From JAEKNW01 sp963677815 (GTDB taxonomy: Bacteria; Cloacimonadota; Cloacimonadia; Cloacimonadales; JAFGVF01): 64,000 nucleotides of DNA. Positions within the stretch are counted from its first letter, which is position 1; the number at the start of each line of letters is the position of its first letter. The notes under the pieces are model-generated. The model was not told where the DNA came from. It searched no databases and saw only the letters and a program-made list of their open reading frames with translations. The stretch covers positions 2,170,001 to 2,234,000 of the forward strand of contig OY782499.1 of NCBI GenBank assembly GCA_963677815.1, in the 5' to 3' direction. Below, in pieces: positions 19,333 to 28,524 of the stretch. The position numbers were made by a program, and so were the translations under genes.

Positions 19333-19960
19333 AGGACATTTTTTTCCTTTCAACTAAGATATGTTTCAATCTAGAGGTAATCATATCAATAGCTATTTGA
19401 TTATGTCCACCCTCTGGTACTATAATATCAGCATATCTCTTAGTTGGTTCTACAAATCTGATATGCATGGGACGTACCATTGCTCTATATCTATGAATTA
19501 TAGAATCTAATGACCTTCCCCTCTCTGCCATATCTCTCTGAATTCTTCTTAAGATTCTGATATCTGAATCAGTATCTACATATATTTTAATATCTAAGAG
19601 TTTCCTAATTTCTTCATTCTCAAAAATAAGTATTCCCTCAATAACGATGATAGAATTAGGATAAACTTTGACTGTTTCTTCTGAACGACTATGAGTTTTG
19701 AAATCATATATTGGTTGATTAACTGGAACTGAATCTTTCAAGGCCCTTATATGATTTATCAATAAATCGCTGTCTATAGCATTTGGGTGGTCATAGTTTA
19801 TTGCATTTCTTTGTTCAAAATTTAAGTCTGTAAAATTCTTATAATATGCATCTTGAGGTATAACAGTTATATGGTCAGAAATACTCTCTTGGATAGCATT
19901 AGTAACGCAAGTTTTTCCAGAACCGGTTCCACCGGCTATACCAATAATAATAGGATTCAT
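19325..19960 (-). CDS. udk: Uridine kinase
   Basis: The start is the ATG at 19960, directly downstream of the previous stop with AAGGAG at good spacing; an ATG at 19981 lies inside the previous gene. The 211-residue protein has Walker A GGTGSGKT, the nucleoside-site DAYYKNF, NYDHPNAID and PIYDFKTHSR, and IVIEGILIF. It phosphorylates uridine and cytidine in pyrimidine salvage. Length and motifs are those of standard bacterial Udk. Confidence 0.94.
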   Translation of the reverse strand: MNPIIIGIAGGTGSGKTCVTNAIQESISDHITVIPQDAYYKNFTDLNFEQRNAINYDHPNAIDSDLLINHIRALKDSVPVNQPIYDFKTHSRSEETVKVYPNSIIVIEGILIFENEEIRKLLDIKIYVDTDSDIRILRRIQRDMAERGRSLDSIIHRYRAMVRPMHIRFVEPTKRYADIIVPEGGHNQIAIDMITSRLKHILVERKKMSYE

Positions 19961-19968
19961 CTTACTCC

Positions 19969-21078
19969 TTAATTTTTCCATTTATATTTCATAATAGCAC
20001 CTCTTAAAGAAAATATTATGAAAATAAGTACATATACTAGTGTAAATATAAAATAGTATATAATATATTTTTTTCTTCTTATTTTAATACAAAAATAAGA
20101 CATCATTGTTAATTCTACTAATATCCTGACTGCAAATAAAGTTAAAAATACTGGTAACATTTCCTGATAATAAGGTAATGATAGCAGAAGGGCAAAGAAA
20201 TAGATGTAATACAAGAATACAGCTATACTAAATGTTTTCAAGGCCCATGGGAAATACTTAAATTTTGATGCCCTTCTTGTGTCAAGATTAACATGGGAAG
20301 AGAAGGATTCTTTTTCCATAGTTATTACAGAGGCCTGAGGTGAAAACAAATACTTTTTCTTCCTCAAATGTACCCACAGATTAAATAACTGCAAGTCATC
20401 ATCACCTGATTTTATATTCTTATATCTACCAAAACCATTTGCTTCAAGATAACAGGATTTCCGGTAAGACATATTCGAAGCTGATGCTGTCATGGGGGTT
20501 TCATTACCTAAACCACTAGCAGCTATCACCCTATACAAGATAGCTTCAAAGGTCTTAATTCTATTTAGTAAATTATTTTTTTTAAACTGAACATGAGTAT
20601 AAGCTAAAACATAATCAGTATCATCATCGTAAGCATTAGCAAAAGATTCAATCCAATTTGGATTAGCAATACAATCAGAATCAGTAAAAAGTAGAATATC
20701 ATGTCCTGATTGTTCTATACCTTTGGCTATGGCATACTTTTTCCCATTTCTGCGTCCCTTGTCTGGAAGTTGAAAGAGTTTTAAATCCAGCTTAGAAGTT
20801 TTCATATAGTCTAAAATCATCTTGTTAGTGTTATCATAAGACCTATCATCAACTATAATCACTTCAAAATACGCCTTGGGGTAAGTTTGATTTTCCAAAG
20901 AATCTAAGAGTGCATGAACATTGTTTTCTTCATTTCTAGCTGCAATAATTACAGAGATATATTTCTTATCATCACTTCCTTTTCCTGATTTATAAGAAAT
21001 CCTAACAAGACCAATGATTAGATATATCATTAACAAAATATAAATAATTGAAAAGACAAAGAAACTAATTGAAATCAT
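19969..21078 (-). CDS. Membrane glycosyltransferase family 2
   Basis: The protein has 369 residues. One N-terminal membrane segment (about 3-25) is followed by a GT-A fold catalytic domain: VIIAARNEENN, VDDRSYDNT, the DSDC metal-binding motif and SGDDDLQLF, where the acidic group serves as catalytic base region. Three or so C-terminal membrane segments (about 275-365) close it. It looks like a processive or polyprenyl-linked sugar transferase for envelope glycolipids; the substrate is unknown. It begins immediately after the dnaX stop codon. Confidence 0.87.
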   Translation of the reverse strand: MISISFFVFSIIYILLMIYLIIGLVRISYKSGKGSDDKKYISVIIAARNEENNVHALLDSLENQTYPKAYFEVIIVDDRSYDNTNKMILDYMKTSKLDLKLFQLPDKGRRNGKKYAIAKGIEQSGHDILLFTDSDCIANPNWIESFANAYDDDTDYVLAYTHVQFKKNNLLNRIKTFEAILYRVIAASGLGNETPMTASASNMSYRKSCYLEANGFGRYKNIKSGDDDLQLFNLWVHLRKKKYLFSPQASVITMEKESFSSHVNLDTRRASKFKYFPWALKTFSIAVFLYYIYFFALLLSLPYYQEMLPVFLTLFAVRILVELTMMSYFCIKIRRKKYIIYYFIFTLVYVLIFIIFSLRGAIMKYKWKN

Positions 21079-22860
21079 CTAAAAATCTTTTTTCCTTACT
21101 ATTCGATTAATAATCTTTGAATTAGTATCTTTAATCAACTTGGCTAATTCAGGAACTTCTTTCTGAATTGTCTCCATTGTTAATTCTTTTTCCTTCTTTT
21201 CTTCTATATCGGTGAAATCTATATCAATAAGCAAATCTCTTTGGAAAAAGTCTTTTAATAAATTTGCTAGTTTTTCTTTATTTTTTTGCAATATCTCAGC
21301 AGACATCTTTTTCTCTGTGTTAATTCTAATACTTCGATTTGATACAGAAGTAATTGTTACAAAATTAAGCATGCTTGCCAACATAGAATCTTTTTTTGCT
21401 ATTGCTTTGATGAATTTATCCCAGTGTTCATTAACAAATTCAAGATCAAAGTTACTAGTTTCTACTTTTAAAGGGGTAAGACCTTCTTTCTTTTTAGCTA
21501 CTGGTGCTTTGCTAGTTTCAAAAGACTTATTACTAAATTCTTGTTCAAATCTTTCTTTTAGATTATTCTTTTCTTTTGTTAGCTCATCTTTTTTAACTGA
21601 AACTTCAACTTCTTCTTTTGGTCTAACTATTGGCTTATTTAGTTTATTTTCCACTTTAGCAATATCTATGTCTTTCTTTTTTACTTGTCCTATGCTTATG
21701 TTTTCACTGCTTTGGGGAATGCCATTATTTTGAATAATAATTGGCTTGATAGGATTATTAACCTCTTCAATGTTTACTAAATCTTTAAGTTTTGAGAGTT
21801 TTATTAAGACTATTTCAAACAATATTGCCGGATTATCTCCTGTTTTCATATCGACTTTAGTCTTCATGAGTATTGAAATAATATATAATAAATCTTGATC
21901 ATCAAATTTAGTAACTAGATTTTTAATAGCTTCTAACTGTGCTTTAGAGATTTCGCCAGTATCAACTTCATAATATGCTAATAAACAGAGTCTTAGGTAA
22001 TCTAGAAATCCATTAACTATTTCTATAATATCATTCCCCATTTCTATTATAGAGTGGAGATTTCTAATTACTTGAGCTGCATTCCCTGAATTGATAGCTA
22101 ATAATATATTCTCATAAATTTCAAAAGGTAGGATTCCGAAAACATCTCTGACAATAGCTTCACTGATAACTTCATTACCTGTCGAGATTACCTGGTCCAT
22201 TAAAGATAGGGCATCTCGCATCCCCCCGTCTGCCTTTTTGGCAATTTGAAAGAGTGCCTCTTCTTCATACTTAAGATTCTCTTGACCACAGATATTCTTT
22301 AAGTTTTTCACGATTAAGTCTATAGGTATTCTCTTGAAATCAAACCTTTGACATCTGGAGATTATAGTAGGAATCACTTTATGAGGTTCTGTTGTAGCAA
22401 AGATGAAAATAACATTTTCAGGAGGTTCTTCTAGAGTTTTCAAAAGTGCATTGAAAGCATTTTTTGAAAGCATGTGAACTTCATCAATTATATATATCTT
22501 ATATTTCCCAGAATTAGTTGTATAAAGCAAATCTCTTTGCAAATCTCTAATATCATCGACACCAGTGTTAGAAGCACCATCTATTTCCACAACATCAGTA
22601 GAAGTACCGTTTGTAATCTCAATGCAAGTTGAACATGTATTACATGGATGCCCCTTTTCTCCAACCTCGCAGTTGAGACTTTTAGCTAAGATTCTAGCCA
22701 TAGAAGTTTTACCAACCCCTCTTGGTCCAGTAAACAAATAAGCGTGGGCGATTCTTCCCTGTTCTAGAGCATTGATTAATATCTTAGTTACATGATCTTG
22801 AGCATATACGTCTGCAAATGTTTGGGGTCTATATTTTCTAGCTAACACAATGTATGACAT
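21079..22860 (-). CDS. dnaX: DNA polymerase III subunit gamma/tau
   Basis: This 593-residue clamp-loader ATPase has Walker A GPRGVGKTS, a zinc-binding Cys cluster (C-x8-C-x2-C-x2-C near residues 64-79), Walker B with IIDEVHMLS, and ALLKTLEEPP. The first 370 residues are the conserved AAA+ and collar domains. After a lysine/glutamate-rich linker (about 375-460) a tau-like C-terminal domain follows. The reading frame covers full-length tau; I did not identify a firm slippage site for a separate gamma. It starts 8 nt after the selB stop. Confidence 0.95.
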   Translation of the reverse strand: MSYIVLARKYRPQTFADVYAQDHVTKILINALEQGRIAHAYLFTGPRGVGKTSMARILAKSLNCEVGEKGHPCNTCSTCIEITNGTSTDVVEIDGASNTGVDDIRDLQRDLLYTTNSGKYKIYIIDEVHMLSKNAFNALLKTLEEPPENVIFIFATTEPHKVIPTIISRCQRFDFKRIPIDLIVKNLKNICGQENLKYEEEALFQIAKKADGGMRDALSLMDQVISTGNEVISEAIVRDVFGILPFEIYENILLAINSGNAAQVIRNLHSIIEMGNDIIEIVNGFLDYLRLCLLAYYEVDTGEISKAQLEAIKNLVTKFDDQDLLYIISILMKTKVDMKTGDNPAILFEIVLIKLSKLKDLVNIEEVNNPIKPIIIQNNGIPQSSENISIGQVKKKDIDIAKVENKLNKPIVRPKEEVEVSVKKDELTKEKNNLKERFEQEFSNKSFETSKAPVAKKKEGLTPLKVETSNFDLEFVNEHWDKFIKAIAKKDSMLASMLNFVTITSVSNRSIRINTEKKMSAEILQKNKEKLANLLKDFFQRDLLIDIDFTDIEEKKEKELTMETIQKEVPELAKLIKDTNSKIINRIVRKKDF

Positions 22861-22868
22861 CTAAAACC

Positions 22869-24788
22869 TCATATTAAATTTTTCTTAGTTATTATTCTTT
22901 TTTCATCCTGTCTCTGAGTAATACCTAATTTATCAAATAACTCTAAATAGTAAAGAGCAATTTTCCTATTGCTGCCTAATAAATCTCTAAAGTCAGCTAT
23001 TCTAAAAGCTTGGTCATCAAAAGAGGTAATCATCTCCTTCAGTATTTGATTTAAATCTTTCACTGAAATGTAATTATTCTCATGAAATAGTATCTGTTTA
23101 TTTTCGATAAGTGAATTTATCACAGAATTATATTCTTGATTTTTTAAAGAGAACTTTTTAATAATGAAATCTTTTGTAACTTCTTCCGGTATATTTTTAG
23201 TAAAAGAATCGACATAAGCCAATATTTTGTCTCTTTTTTGAATCAATTCAGAATTAATACTTGAATCGTGATCTACCAAAGTATATGTATCTTCGACACA
23301 TTTAATTTTCCCCTTGTAAATCATATCATCTAGAATTACTTTTATTGAAGCTTTATTCAATTTTTGATTACTTGCTACAAGATATTTTGCGATATCATTA
23401 ATTGTCATACCAAAGTCAGAAAGAGAATTATTAACCTGGAAATGCTTAATCATTCTTAAAATTTCTTTATTAATCTGTTCAAGTTGTTGTGAGACAATAT
23501 ATATTTCTCTATCTTTTTGCTTTATAGATGAGATATTGCTTGATAATGATTTTGCTAATAGTTTAACTTGTTCTTGTTTGATGTTTAACCTATAACTTAG
23601 TTCTTCACTATCAATAATATCAATACTTTTTTCTATTTCATGCAGAAGCACATAAGCTAAATTATCTTGAGAAAGTTTTTTTAAGTCATCTATTAATTTC
23701 TGAGGCCTTTTACGGTGATTCAAAGGATTAGCATCGATTATTTTTCCACCACCAATAGTAAGATTATTTGATGAATCTCTAAGTATATACTTGTCATTAT
23801 AATAGAAGAAGCCGGCTTTATCAAGAGTAATCTGAACAATCGCATTCTTCCCAGAATCTAGTTCATCACAATCAATTAAATGTACCTTAGCCTTGCTTTT
23901 GAAAGTTCCCGAAAGAAATATTACAGTAGTCCATAATTTAATTTTATTAGGAGAAAAATTATTAAAAAGACAGTCAAGCTGATTAGAAGCATCCTTCTCA
24001 TAATTTGTTATTAACATACCCTGTTTAAACTCACTCTTCTTAAGACCTACAACATTTAGAGAAGCTCTATCCCCAGCTTTCAATTCATCTACTTCTTGAT
24101 AGAATTTCTGCATACTTCTAATTCTAAGCTTTTTTCTAAGAGGTAATAGGGTTAATTTATCTTCTTTGCCTAGTTGACCACTCAAAACAGAACCATTAAT
24201 TATAGTCCCATGCCCTTCTGAAATAAAAATTCTATCAATATACATCCTAAAAATAAGCCCTAAGTCTCTTTCATCAGTAGTATCAATTTGATGTATAATC
24301 TCTTGTCTAATCTCATCAAGACCTTGACCTGTTTTATTGGAAACATTTATTATATTGCAATCCTCTAGAAAACTACCTTGAATAAATTCCTGAATTTCAG
24401 CTATAGCTAATTCCAAGAGTTCCTCATCTACCAAATCAGTTTTTGTTAAGGCAATGAAACCTGACTTAATGTTCAATAATTGCATAATTTTCAAGTGTTC
24501 AATTGTCTGAGGCATAATACCACTATCAGCAGCAATCACAAGCATAACAAAGTCTATACCCGAAGCACCAGAAATCATAGTATTAACAAAATCTTTATGA
24601 CCAGGAACATCAATAACACCAACTTGATGGTCTTGATCTAAAGCTATATTAGTGAAACCTAAATGTATTGTTATTCCCCGGGCTTGCTCATCTTTATGGG
24701 TATCACAATCATAACCTGTTAAAGCTCTTATTAAAGAAGTCTTACCATGGTCCACATGACCAGCAGTTCCAAGTATTAAATGTTTCAT
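22869..24788 (-). CDS. selB: Selenocysteine-specific elongation factor SelB
   Basis: The protein has 639 residues. The GTPase domain is N-terminal: GHVDHGKTS (about 8-16), RGITIHLGF, DVPGHKDF and TKTD. It is followed by EF-Tu-like beta domains, and the C-terminal half (about 375-639) contains the winged-helix modules that bind the SECIS hairpin of selenoprotein mRNAs. It delivers Sec-tRNA to in-frame UGA codons. Its start overlaps the selA stop by 4 nt, so the two are translationally coupled. Confidence 0.96.
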   Translation of the reverse strand: MKHLILGTAGHVDHGKTSLIRALTGYDCDTHKDEQARGITIHLGFTNIALDQDHQVGVIDVPGHKDFVNTMISGASGIDFVMLVIAADSGIMPQTIEHLKIMQLLNIKSGFIALTKTDLVDEELLELAIAEIQEFIQGSFLEDCNIINVSNKTGQGLDEIRQEIIHQIDTTDERDLGLIFRMYIDRIFISEGHGTIINGSVLSGQLGKEDKLTLLPLRKKLRIRSMQKFYQEVDELKAGDRASLNVVGLKKSEFKQGMLITNYEKDASNQLDCLFNNFSPNKIKLWTTVIFLSGTFKSKAKVHLIDCDELDSGKNAIVQITLDKAGFFYYNDKYILRDSSNNLTIGGGKIIDANPLNHRKRPQKLIDDLKKLSQDNLAYVLLHEIEKSIDIIDSEELSYRLNIKQEQVKLLAKSLSSNISSIKQKDREIYIVSQQLEQINKEILRMIKHFQVNNSLSDFGMTINDIAKYLVASNQKLNKASIKVILDDMIYKGKIKCVEDTYTLVDHDSSINSELIQKRDKILAYVDSFTKNIPEEVTKDFIIKKFSLKNQEYNSVINSLIENKQILFHENNYISVKDLNQILKEMITSFDDQAFRIADFRDLLGSNRKIALYYLELFDKLGITQRQDEKRIITKKNLI

Positions 24789-26155
24789 AATTTCTTAAAG
24801 ATGTTGTTAATTTCTTCTGCTATATATTCTATATCAGACTCTTCAACAGCTATTATATCAAGAATTAATTTACCTTGTTGAAGATAAGAGACTATTGGTT
24901 TTTCTGCTTCCATTAGACCTAGATATAGAAGTGTAATATTGCGTTCAGTCTCGCTGATTTCTATGGCAAAAGAATCAAGTCTTTCTCCTGGCATAGAACC
25001 ACCTCCAGTTCTTGCAAGAGACTTTATAATTTTATGATTTATCTTATTGTTTAAAAAGGAACTTAATGTCTTGGCTTTATTTAGAAGACTATCATTACCT
25101 TGACTTAAGATTTTAAAGAAAGGTATTTCTTGAAAATCTTTTTGAAAATTTAGATAATTCTTAAGAGTATAATAAAGAACTGCATCAGTTAACTTACCTA
25201 CTCTTAATATTCTATAAAGGGGGTTTTTCTTGAGTCTATCAATATATTTCTTCTTACCAACAATTATCCCTGCTTGGGTGGAACCAAGTAATTTATCTCC
25301 ACTAAAACTAACTAAATCTATATCTAAATCTATCATTTCTCTTACAGTGTGGTCCCATTTTATGGAAATATCTTCTTTTCTCGAAATCAAACCAGACCCT
25401 AAATCATAATATGATAATAAAGAAGTTTTCTTTGCAAGCTCAATAAGTTGGTCTATTGCTGTTTCATGGGTAAAACCAACTATTTGGAAATTAGATTGAT
25501 GGACCTTCATAATCATAGAAGTGTTATCATCAATAGCAGCTTGATAATCAGAAAGTTTTGTTTTGTTAGTCGTACCGACTTCTTTAAGATTTGCACCACT
25601 CAGAGACATAATATCAGGTACTCTAAAAGAACCACCAATCTCGACTAATTCTCCCCGAGAGACTAAAACATCTGTATTTTTCGAGAACTCATTAAGTATG
25701 AGAAAGGTAGCTGAAGCATTATTATTAACCACAAGTCCTGCTTCTGCATTTGTAAGATTACATAAGAGTTGATTTATGTAGTCTCCCCTCTTTCCCCTTC
25801 TGCCAGTTCTTAGGTCAAACTCTACATTTACATAATTAGTTAGCAGTTCAGAAACTTGGTCCATTACTTTCTTACTAAGAACAGCTCTGCCTAAATTTGT
25901 ATGAAGAATAGTTCCAGTACAGTTGATAACAGCCTTTAACTCCAGGGGTTTATATTTCTGTAAATCACTTTTAATCATTTCCATAACTTGCTCTTTCTCA
26001 AGAATCGTACCTGCTTTAATCTGCTTTCTAATATTAGAAATTGAATTAACCATCAATTCTTTAGCTTTATCTCTTCCAATCTGAGAGATTAGATACTTCA
26101 AGTCATTATTATCTAGTAGGTTATTAATAGAAGGAATTACAGAAAAATCTTTCAT
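24785..26155 (-). CDS. selA: L-seryl-tRNA(Sec) selenium transferase
   Basis: The protein has 456 residues, the normal SelA length. This PLP enzyme converts Ser-tRNA(Sec) to Sec-tRNA(Sec) with selenophosphate. The PLP lysine lies in FSGDKLLGSTQAG. The N-terminal domain (PSINNLLD...) and the motifs INCTGTILHTNLGRA, NNNASATFL and ARTGGGSMPG are family features. It lies downstream of the tRNA-Sec gene and overlaps selB. Selenophosphate synthetase (SelD) is not in the window. Confidence 0.96.
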   Translation of the reverse strand: MKDFSVIPSINNLLDNNDLKYLISQIGRDKAKELMVNSISNIRKQIKAGTILEKEQVMEMIKSDLQKYKPLELKAVINCTGTILHTNLGRAVLSKKVMDQVSELLTNYVNVEFDLRTGRRGKRGDYINQLLCNLTNAEAGLVVNNNASATFLILNEFSKNTDVLVSRGELVEIGGSFRVPDIMSLSGANLKEVGTTNKTKLSDYQAAIDDNTSMIMKVHQSNFQIVGFTHETAIDQLIELAKKTSLLSYYDLGSGLISRKEDISIKWDHTVREMIDLDIDLVSFSGDKLLGSTQAGIIVGKKKYIDRLKKNPLYRILRVGKLTDAVLYYTLKNYLNFQKDFQEIPFFKILSQGNDSLLNKAKTLSSFLNNKINHKIIKSLARTGGGSMPGERLDSFAIEISETERNITLLYLGLMEAEKPIVSYLQQGKLILDIIAVEESDIEYIAEEINNIFKKL

Positions 26156-26174
26156 TGAATAAATCCTTTATATT

Positions 26175-26202
26175 TAAAAGATGAGTCGGATTTCTCCGAC
26201 TC
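26175..26202 (-). terminator. Rho-independent terminator after tRNA-Sec
   Basis: On the minus strand, GAGTCGGA (26202-26195) pairs with TCCGACTC (26190-26183) around a 4-nt loop and is followed by ATCTTTTAAA. It begins 6 nt after the tRNA 3' end and precedes selA. Confidence 0.75.
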
Positions 26203-26207
26203 AAATT

Positions 26208-26302
26208 TGGCTGAGAGGGCAGGAATCGAACCTGCCAAAGACGGTTTTATCCGCCTCTTATCGGTTTTGAAGACCGACTGAACCACCAGATCCATCCTCC
26301 CG
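26208..26302 (-). tRNA. selC: tRNA-Sec (anticodon UCA)
   Basis: The minus strand folds as a selenocysteine tRNA. The anticodon stem TCGGT/ACCGA closes the loop CTTCAAA (anticodon TCA). The D arm is extended (TGGATC/GGTTCA around a 4-nt TGGT loop). There is a long variable arm, a 5-bp T stem GCAGG/CCTGC with loop TTCGATT, and an encoded GCCA end. Only seven nucleotides separate the T stem from G73-CCA, and the outermost pair would be C-A, whereas most bacterial tRNA-Sec have an 8-bp acceptor stem. It starts 10 nt after the NuoF-like stop codon. Confidence 0.93.
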
Positions 26303-26312
26303 TTATTCTATA

Positions 26313-28151
26313 TTAATAGATATCTTTTTTCTTTTCTTGGATAGCATTAAGTGTTTCATAGTGCATACCAGGAATGATATTCACTGCATGAACTGGACAA
26401 ACATCTGCACAGTTTCCACATTTAACACAATCTAATTGATGGATAGTATATTTGTCTTCTCTGCTACCTGTAATACAATTAACAGGGCATTTTCTAGCAC
26501 ATAGTGAACAACCAATACATTTTTCTTTATCAATATCAAAATGAATAAGAGAAGTACATACTTTAGCAGGACAAGACTTGTCTTTAATATGAGCATCATA
26601 TTCTTCTCTGAAATATCTGATTGTACTTAGAACAGGATTTGGAGCTGTTTGACCAAGTCCACATAAAGAAGATTTTTTAATATCATTACCTAATCTGATA
26701 AGTTCCTCAATATCACCTTCTTTACCTTTTCCACTTGTAATATTTTCCATTATACCATACATTTGTTTAAGACCTAAACGACATGGGAAACATTTACCAC
26801 ATGATTCTTCAACAGAGAAGTCTAAGAAGAATTTAGCAACATTTACCATACAGTTAGAATCATTCATAACAATAACACCACCAGAACCCATCATTGCTCC
26901 TTTTTCAAGGAGTGATTCGTAGGTAATTGGAGTATCTAAATCTTTTTCAGTAAGACATCCACCTGAAGGTCCACCAAGCTGAACAGCTTTAAATTTTCTA
27001 CCATTAGTGATACCACCACCAACTTCAAAAATTAAATCTCTAAGAGTAATACCCATTGGTACTTCTACCAAACCAGTGTTTTTTACATCACCAGTTAAAG
27101 CAAAAACTTTGGTTCCTTTTGATTTTCCAACACCCATTGATGCAAACCATTCAGCACCTTTAGTGTAGATTGATGTTAAGTTAGCTAATGTTTCAACATT
27201 ATTAACTACTGTTGGTTTTTCCCATAAACCTTTTTCAGCTGGGAATGGTGGTTTAGGAGTTGGTTGTCCTCTCATACCTTCGATTGAATGGATAAGAGCA
27301 GTTTCTTCACCACAAACAAAAGCACCAGCACCAGTTCTAACTTCAGCATCAAAGTCAAAGCCACTTTCAAAGATATTTTCACCTAAAAGACCAACTTTTC
27401 TCATTTCTTCCATTGCCAAATTGATACGTTTAATAGCAAGTGGATATTCAGCTCTAATATAGAAGTAACCTTTTGTAGCACCAATAGCATAACCTGCTAT
27501 CATCATACCTTCGATAACTCTATAAGGGTCACCTTCTAGAAGAGATCTATCCATGAATGCACCAGGGTCACCTTCATCAGCATTACAGATTATGTATTTT
27601 TGGTCTGCATGATTGTTTAAACCAAATTGCCATTTAAGACCAGTAGGGAAACCTCCGCCACCACGTCCTCTAAGACCTGATTCTTTAACAACATCAATAG
27701 TCTCTTGTTGGTTCATTTCAGATAATACTTTACCTATAGCTTCAAAGCCACCAGTTGCAATGTATTCATCCATTGATTCTGGGTCAATGTGTCCACAATT
27801 TTCTAAAGCTACCTTAACTTGTTTTTGATAGAAAGGAATTTCTTTTTTTGTAGCTTTTAATTGTTGGTCTTCGCTTACCATAAGACGTTGTACAGGTCTT
27901 CCTTTTAAGAAATGTTCAGTAACAATTTCTTCAACATCATCAACAGTAACTTTTTGATAGAAAACCCCTTCAGGATACACCATCATAACAGGACCGAAAT
28001 CACAAGGGCCCATACAACCAGTTTCAATAATGTTTACTTCAGAACGTAAGTCATTTTTTTCTAATAATTCAATAAATTTATTTTTAATTTTCAATGATCC
28101 AGCTGATACACATCCTGAACCACAACAGATTAGTAAATCAATTCTTTTCAT
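26313..28151 (-). CDS. NuoF/HndC-like NAD(P)H-binding subunit of a hydrogenase-type complex
   Basis: The protein has 612 residues. An N-terminal thioredoxin-like [2Fe-2S] domain (CCGSGCVSAGS, CMGPCDFGP) is followed by the flavin/NADH-binding domain (SGLRGRGGGGFPTGLKW, CNADEGDPGAFMDR, GAGAFVCGEETALI), an SLBB segment and the 4Fe-4S NuoF C-terminal site (SCGKCFPCRLG). The protein ends in two ferredoxin-type [4Fe-4S] clusters (CIGCSLCARKCP, CVKCGNCADVCP). This is the architecture of HydB/HndC/NuoF subunits of electron-bifurcating hydrogenases and formate dehydrogenases. It moves electrons between NAD(P)H and ferredoxin-level centres. The tRNA-Sec follows after 10 nt. Confidence 0.92.
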   Translation of the reverse strand: MKRIDLLICCGSGCVSAGSLKIKNKFIELLEKNDLRSEVNIIETGCMGPCDFGPVMMVYPEGVFYQKVTVDDVEEIVTEHFLKGRPVQRLMVSEDQQLKATKKEIPFYQKQVKVALENCGHIDPESMDEYIATGGFEAIGKVLSEMNQQETIDVVKESGLRGRGGGGFPTGLKWQFGLNNHADQKYIICNADEGDPGAFMDRSLLEGDPYRVIEGMMIAGYAIGATKGYFYIRAEYPLAIKRINLAMEEMRKVGLLGENIFESGFDFDAEVRTGAGAFVCGEETALIHSIEGMRGQPTPKPPFPAEKGLWEKPTVVNNVETLANLTSIYTKGAEWFASMGVGKSKGTKVFALTGDVKNTGLVEVPMGITLRDLIFEVGGGITNGRKFKAVQLGGPSGGCLTEKDLDTPITYESLLEKGAMMGSGGVIVMNDSNCMVNVAKFFLDFSVEESCGKCFPCRLGLKQMYGIMENITSGKGKEGDIEELIRLGNDIKKSSLCGLGQTAPNPVLSTIRYFREEYDAHIKDKSCPAKVCTSLIHFDIDKEKCIGCSLCARKCPVNCITGSREDKYTIHQLDCVKCGNCADVCPVHAVNIIPGMHYETLNAIQEKKKDIY

Positions 28152-28161
28152 CTCTACCTCG

Positions 28162-28524
28162 TTAGTCTCTACTTATAATATAATCGTTTACAGGTTGGCC
28201 GTTAACTATATGTTCTGAAATAACCTTTTTTGCTTTTTCAGAATTCATATTTCCATAAGTAATAGTCTCTTTACCTTCTTCAATAACATCAACTACAGGT
28301 TCCATGGAAGAAAGACCTTTTTCTCCTGTTTGAGTTACTACTACATCTACAATTTTTCTTGTAGCTATTTCATCTAAGAAAGTTTTCATCACTTCACGGG
28401 CACCCATTGCAATACCAGAAGTTCCCATTCCAACAACGATTTTTATTCTTGAACCAGCATTTCTTAATTTCATATCTTGCTGAGCTTTCTCGCGTATTTT
28501 TCTGAGGTCAGCTAATGTTTTCAT
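28162..28524 (-). CDS. HndB-like subunit, thioredoxin-like ferredoxin fold without cysteines
   Basis: The 120-residue protein resembles HndB/thioredoxin-like [2Fe-2S] subunits over its full length (IKIVVGMGTSGIAMGA, DVVVTQTGEKGLSSMEP, YGNMNSEKAKKVISEHIVNG). In the usual family pattern, Cys occur in MGTCGIA and in TQTGCxGxC; here these positions are Ser, Glu and Ser, and the whole protein has no Cys. It cannot bind an Fe-S cluster in the normal way and is probably structural. It sits between the GHKL ATPase (1-nt overlap, TGATG) and the NuoF-like gene. Confidence 0.82.
   Translation of the reverse strand: MKTLADLRKIREKAQQDMKLRNAGSRIKIVVGMGTSGIAMGAREVMKTFLDEIATRKIVDVVVTQTGEKGLSSMEPVVDVIEEGKETITYGNMNSEKAKKVISEHIVNGQPVNDYIISRD

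Noticed and set aside
21212..21733. 173-residue plus-strand frame
   Set aside because: It is antisense to dnaX, which is well conserved in its own frame.
28162..28524. HndB-like gene as a selenoprotein with Sec in place of Cys
   Set aside because: The positions are encoded as Ser/Glu sense codons and no in-frame TGA occurs inside the gene.
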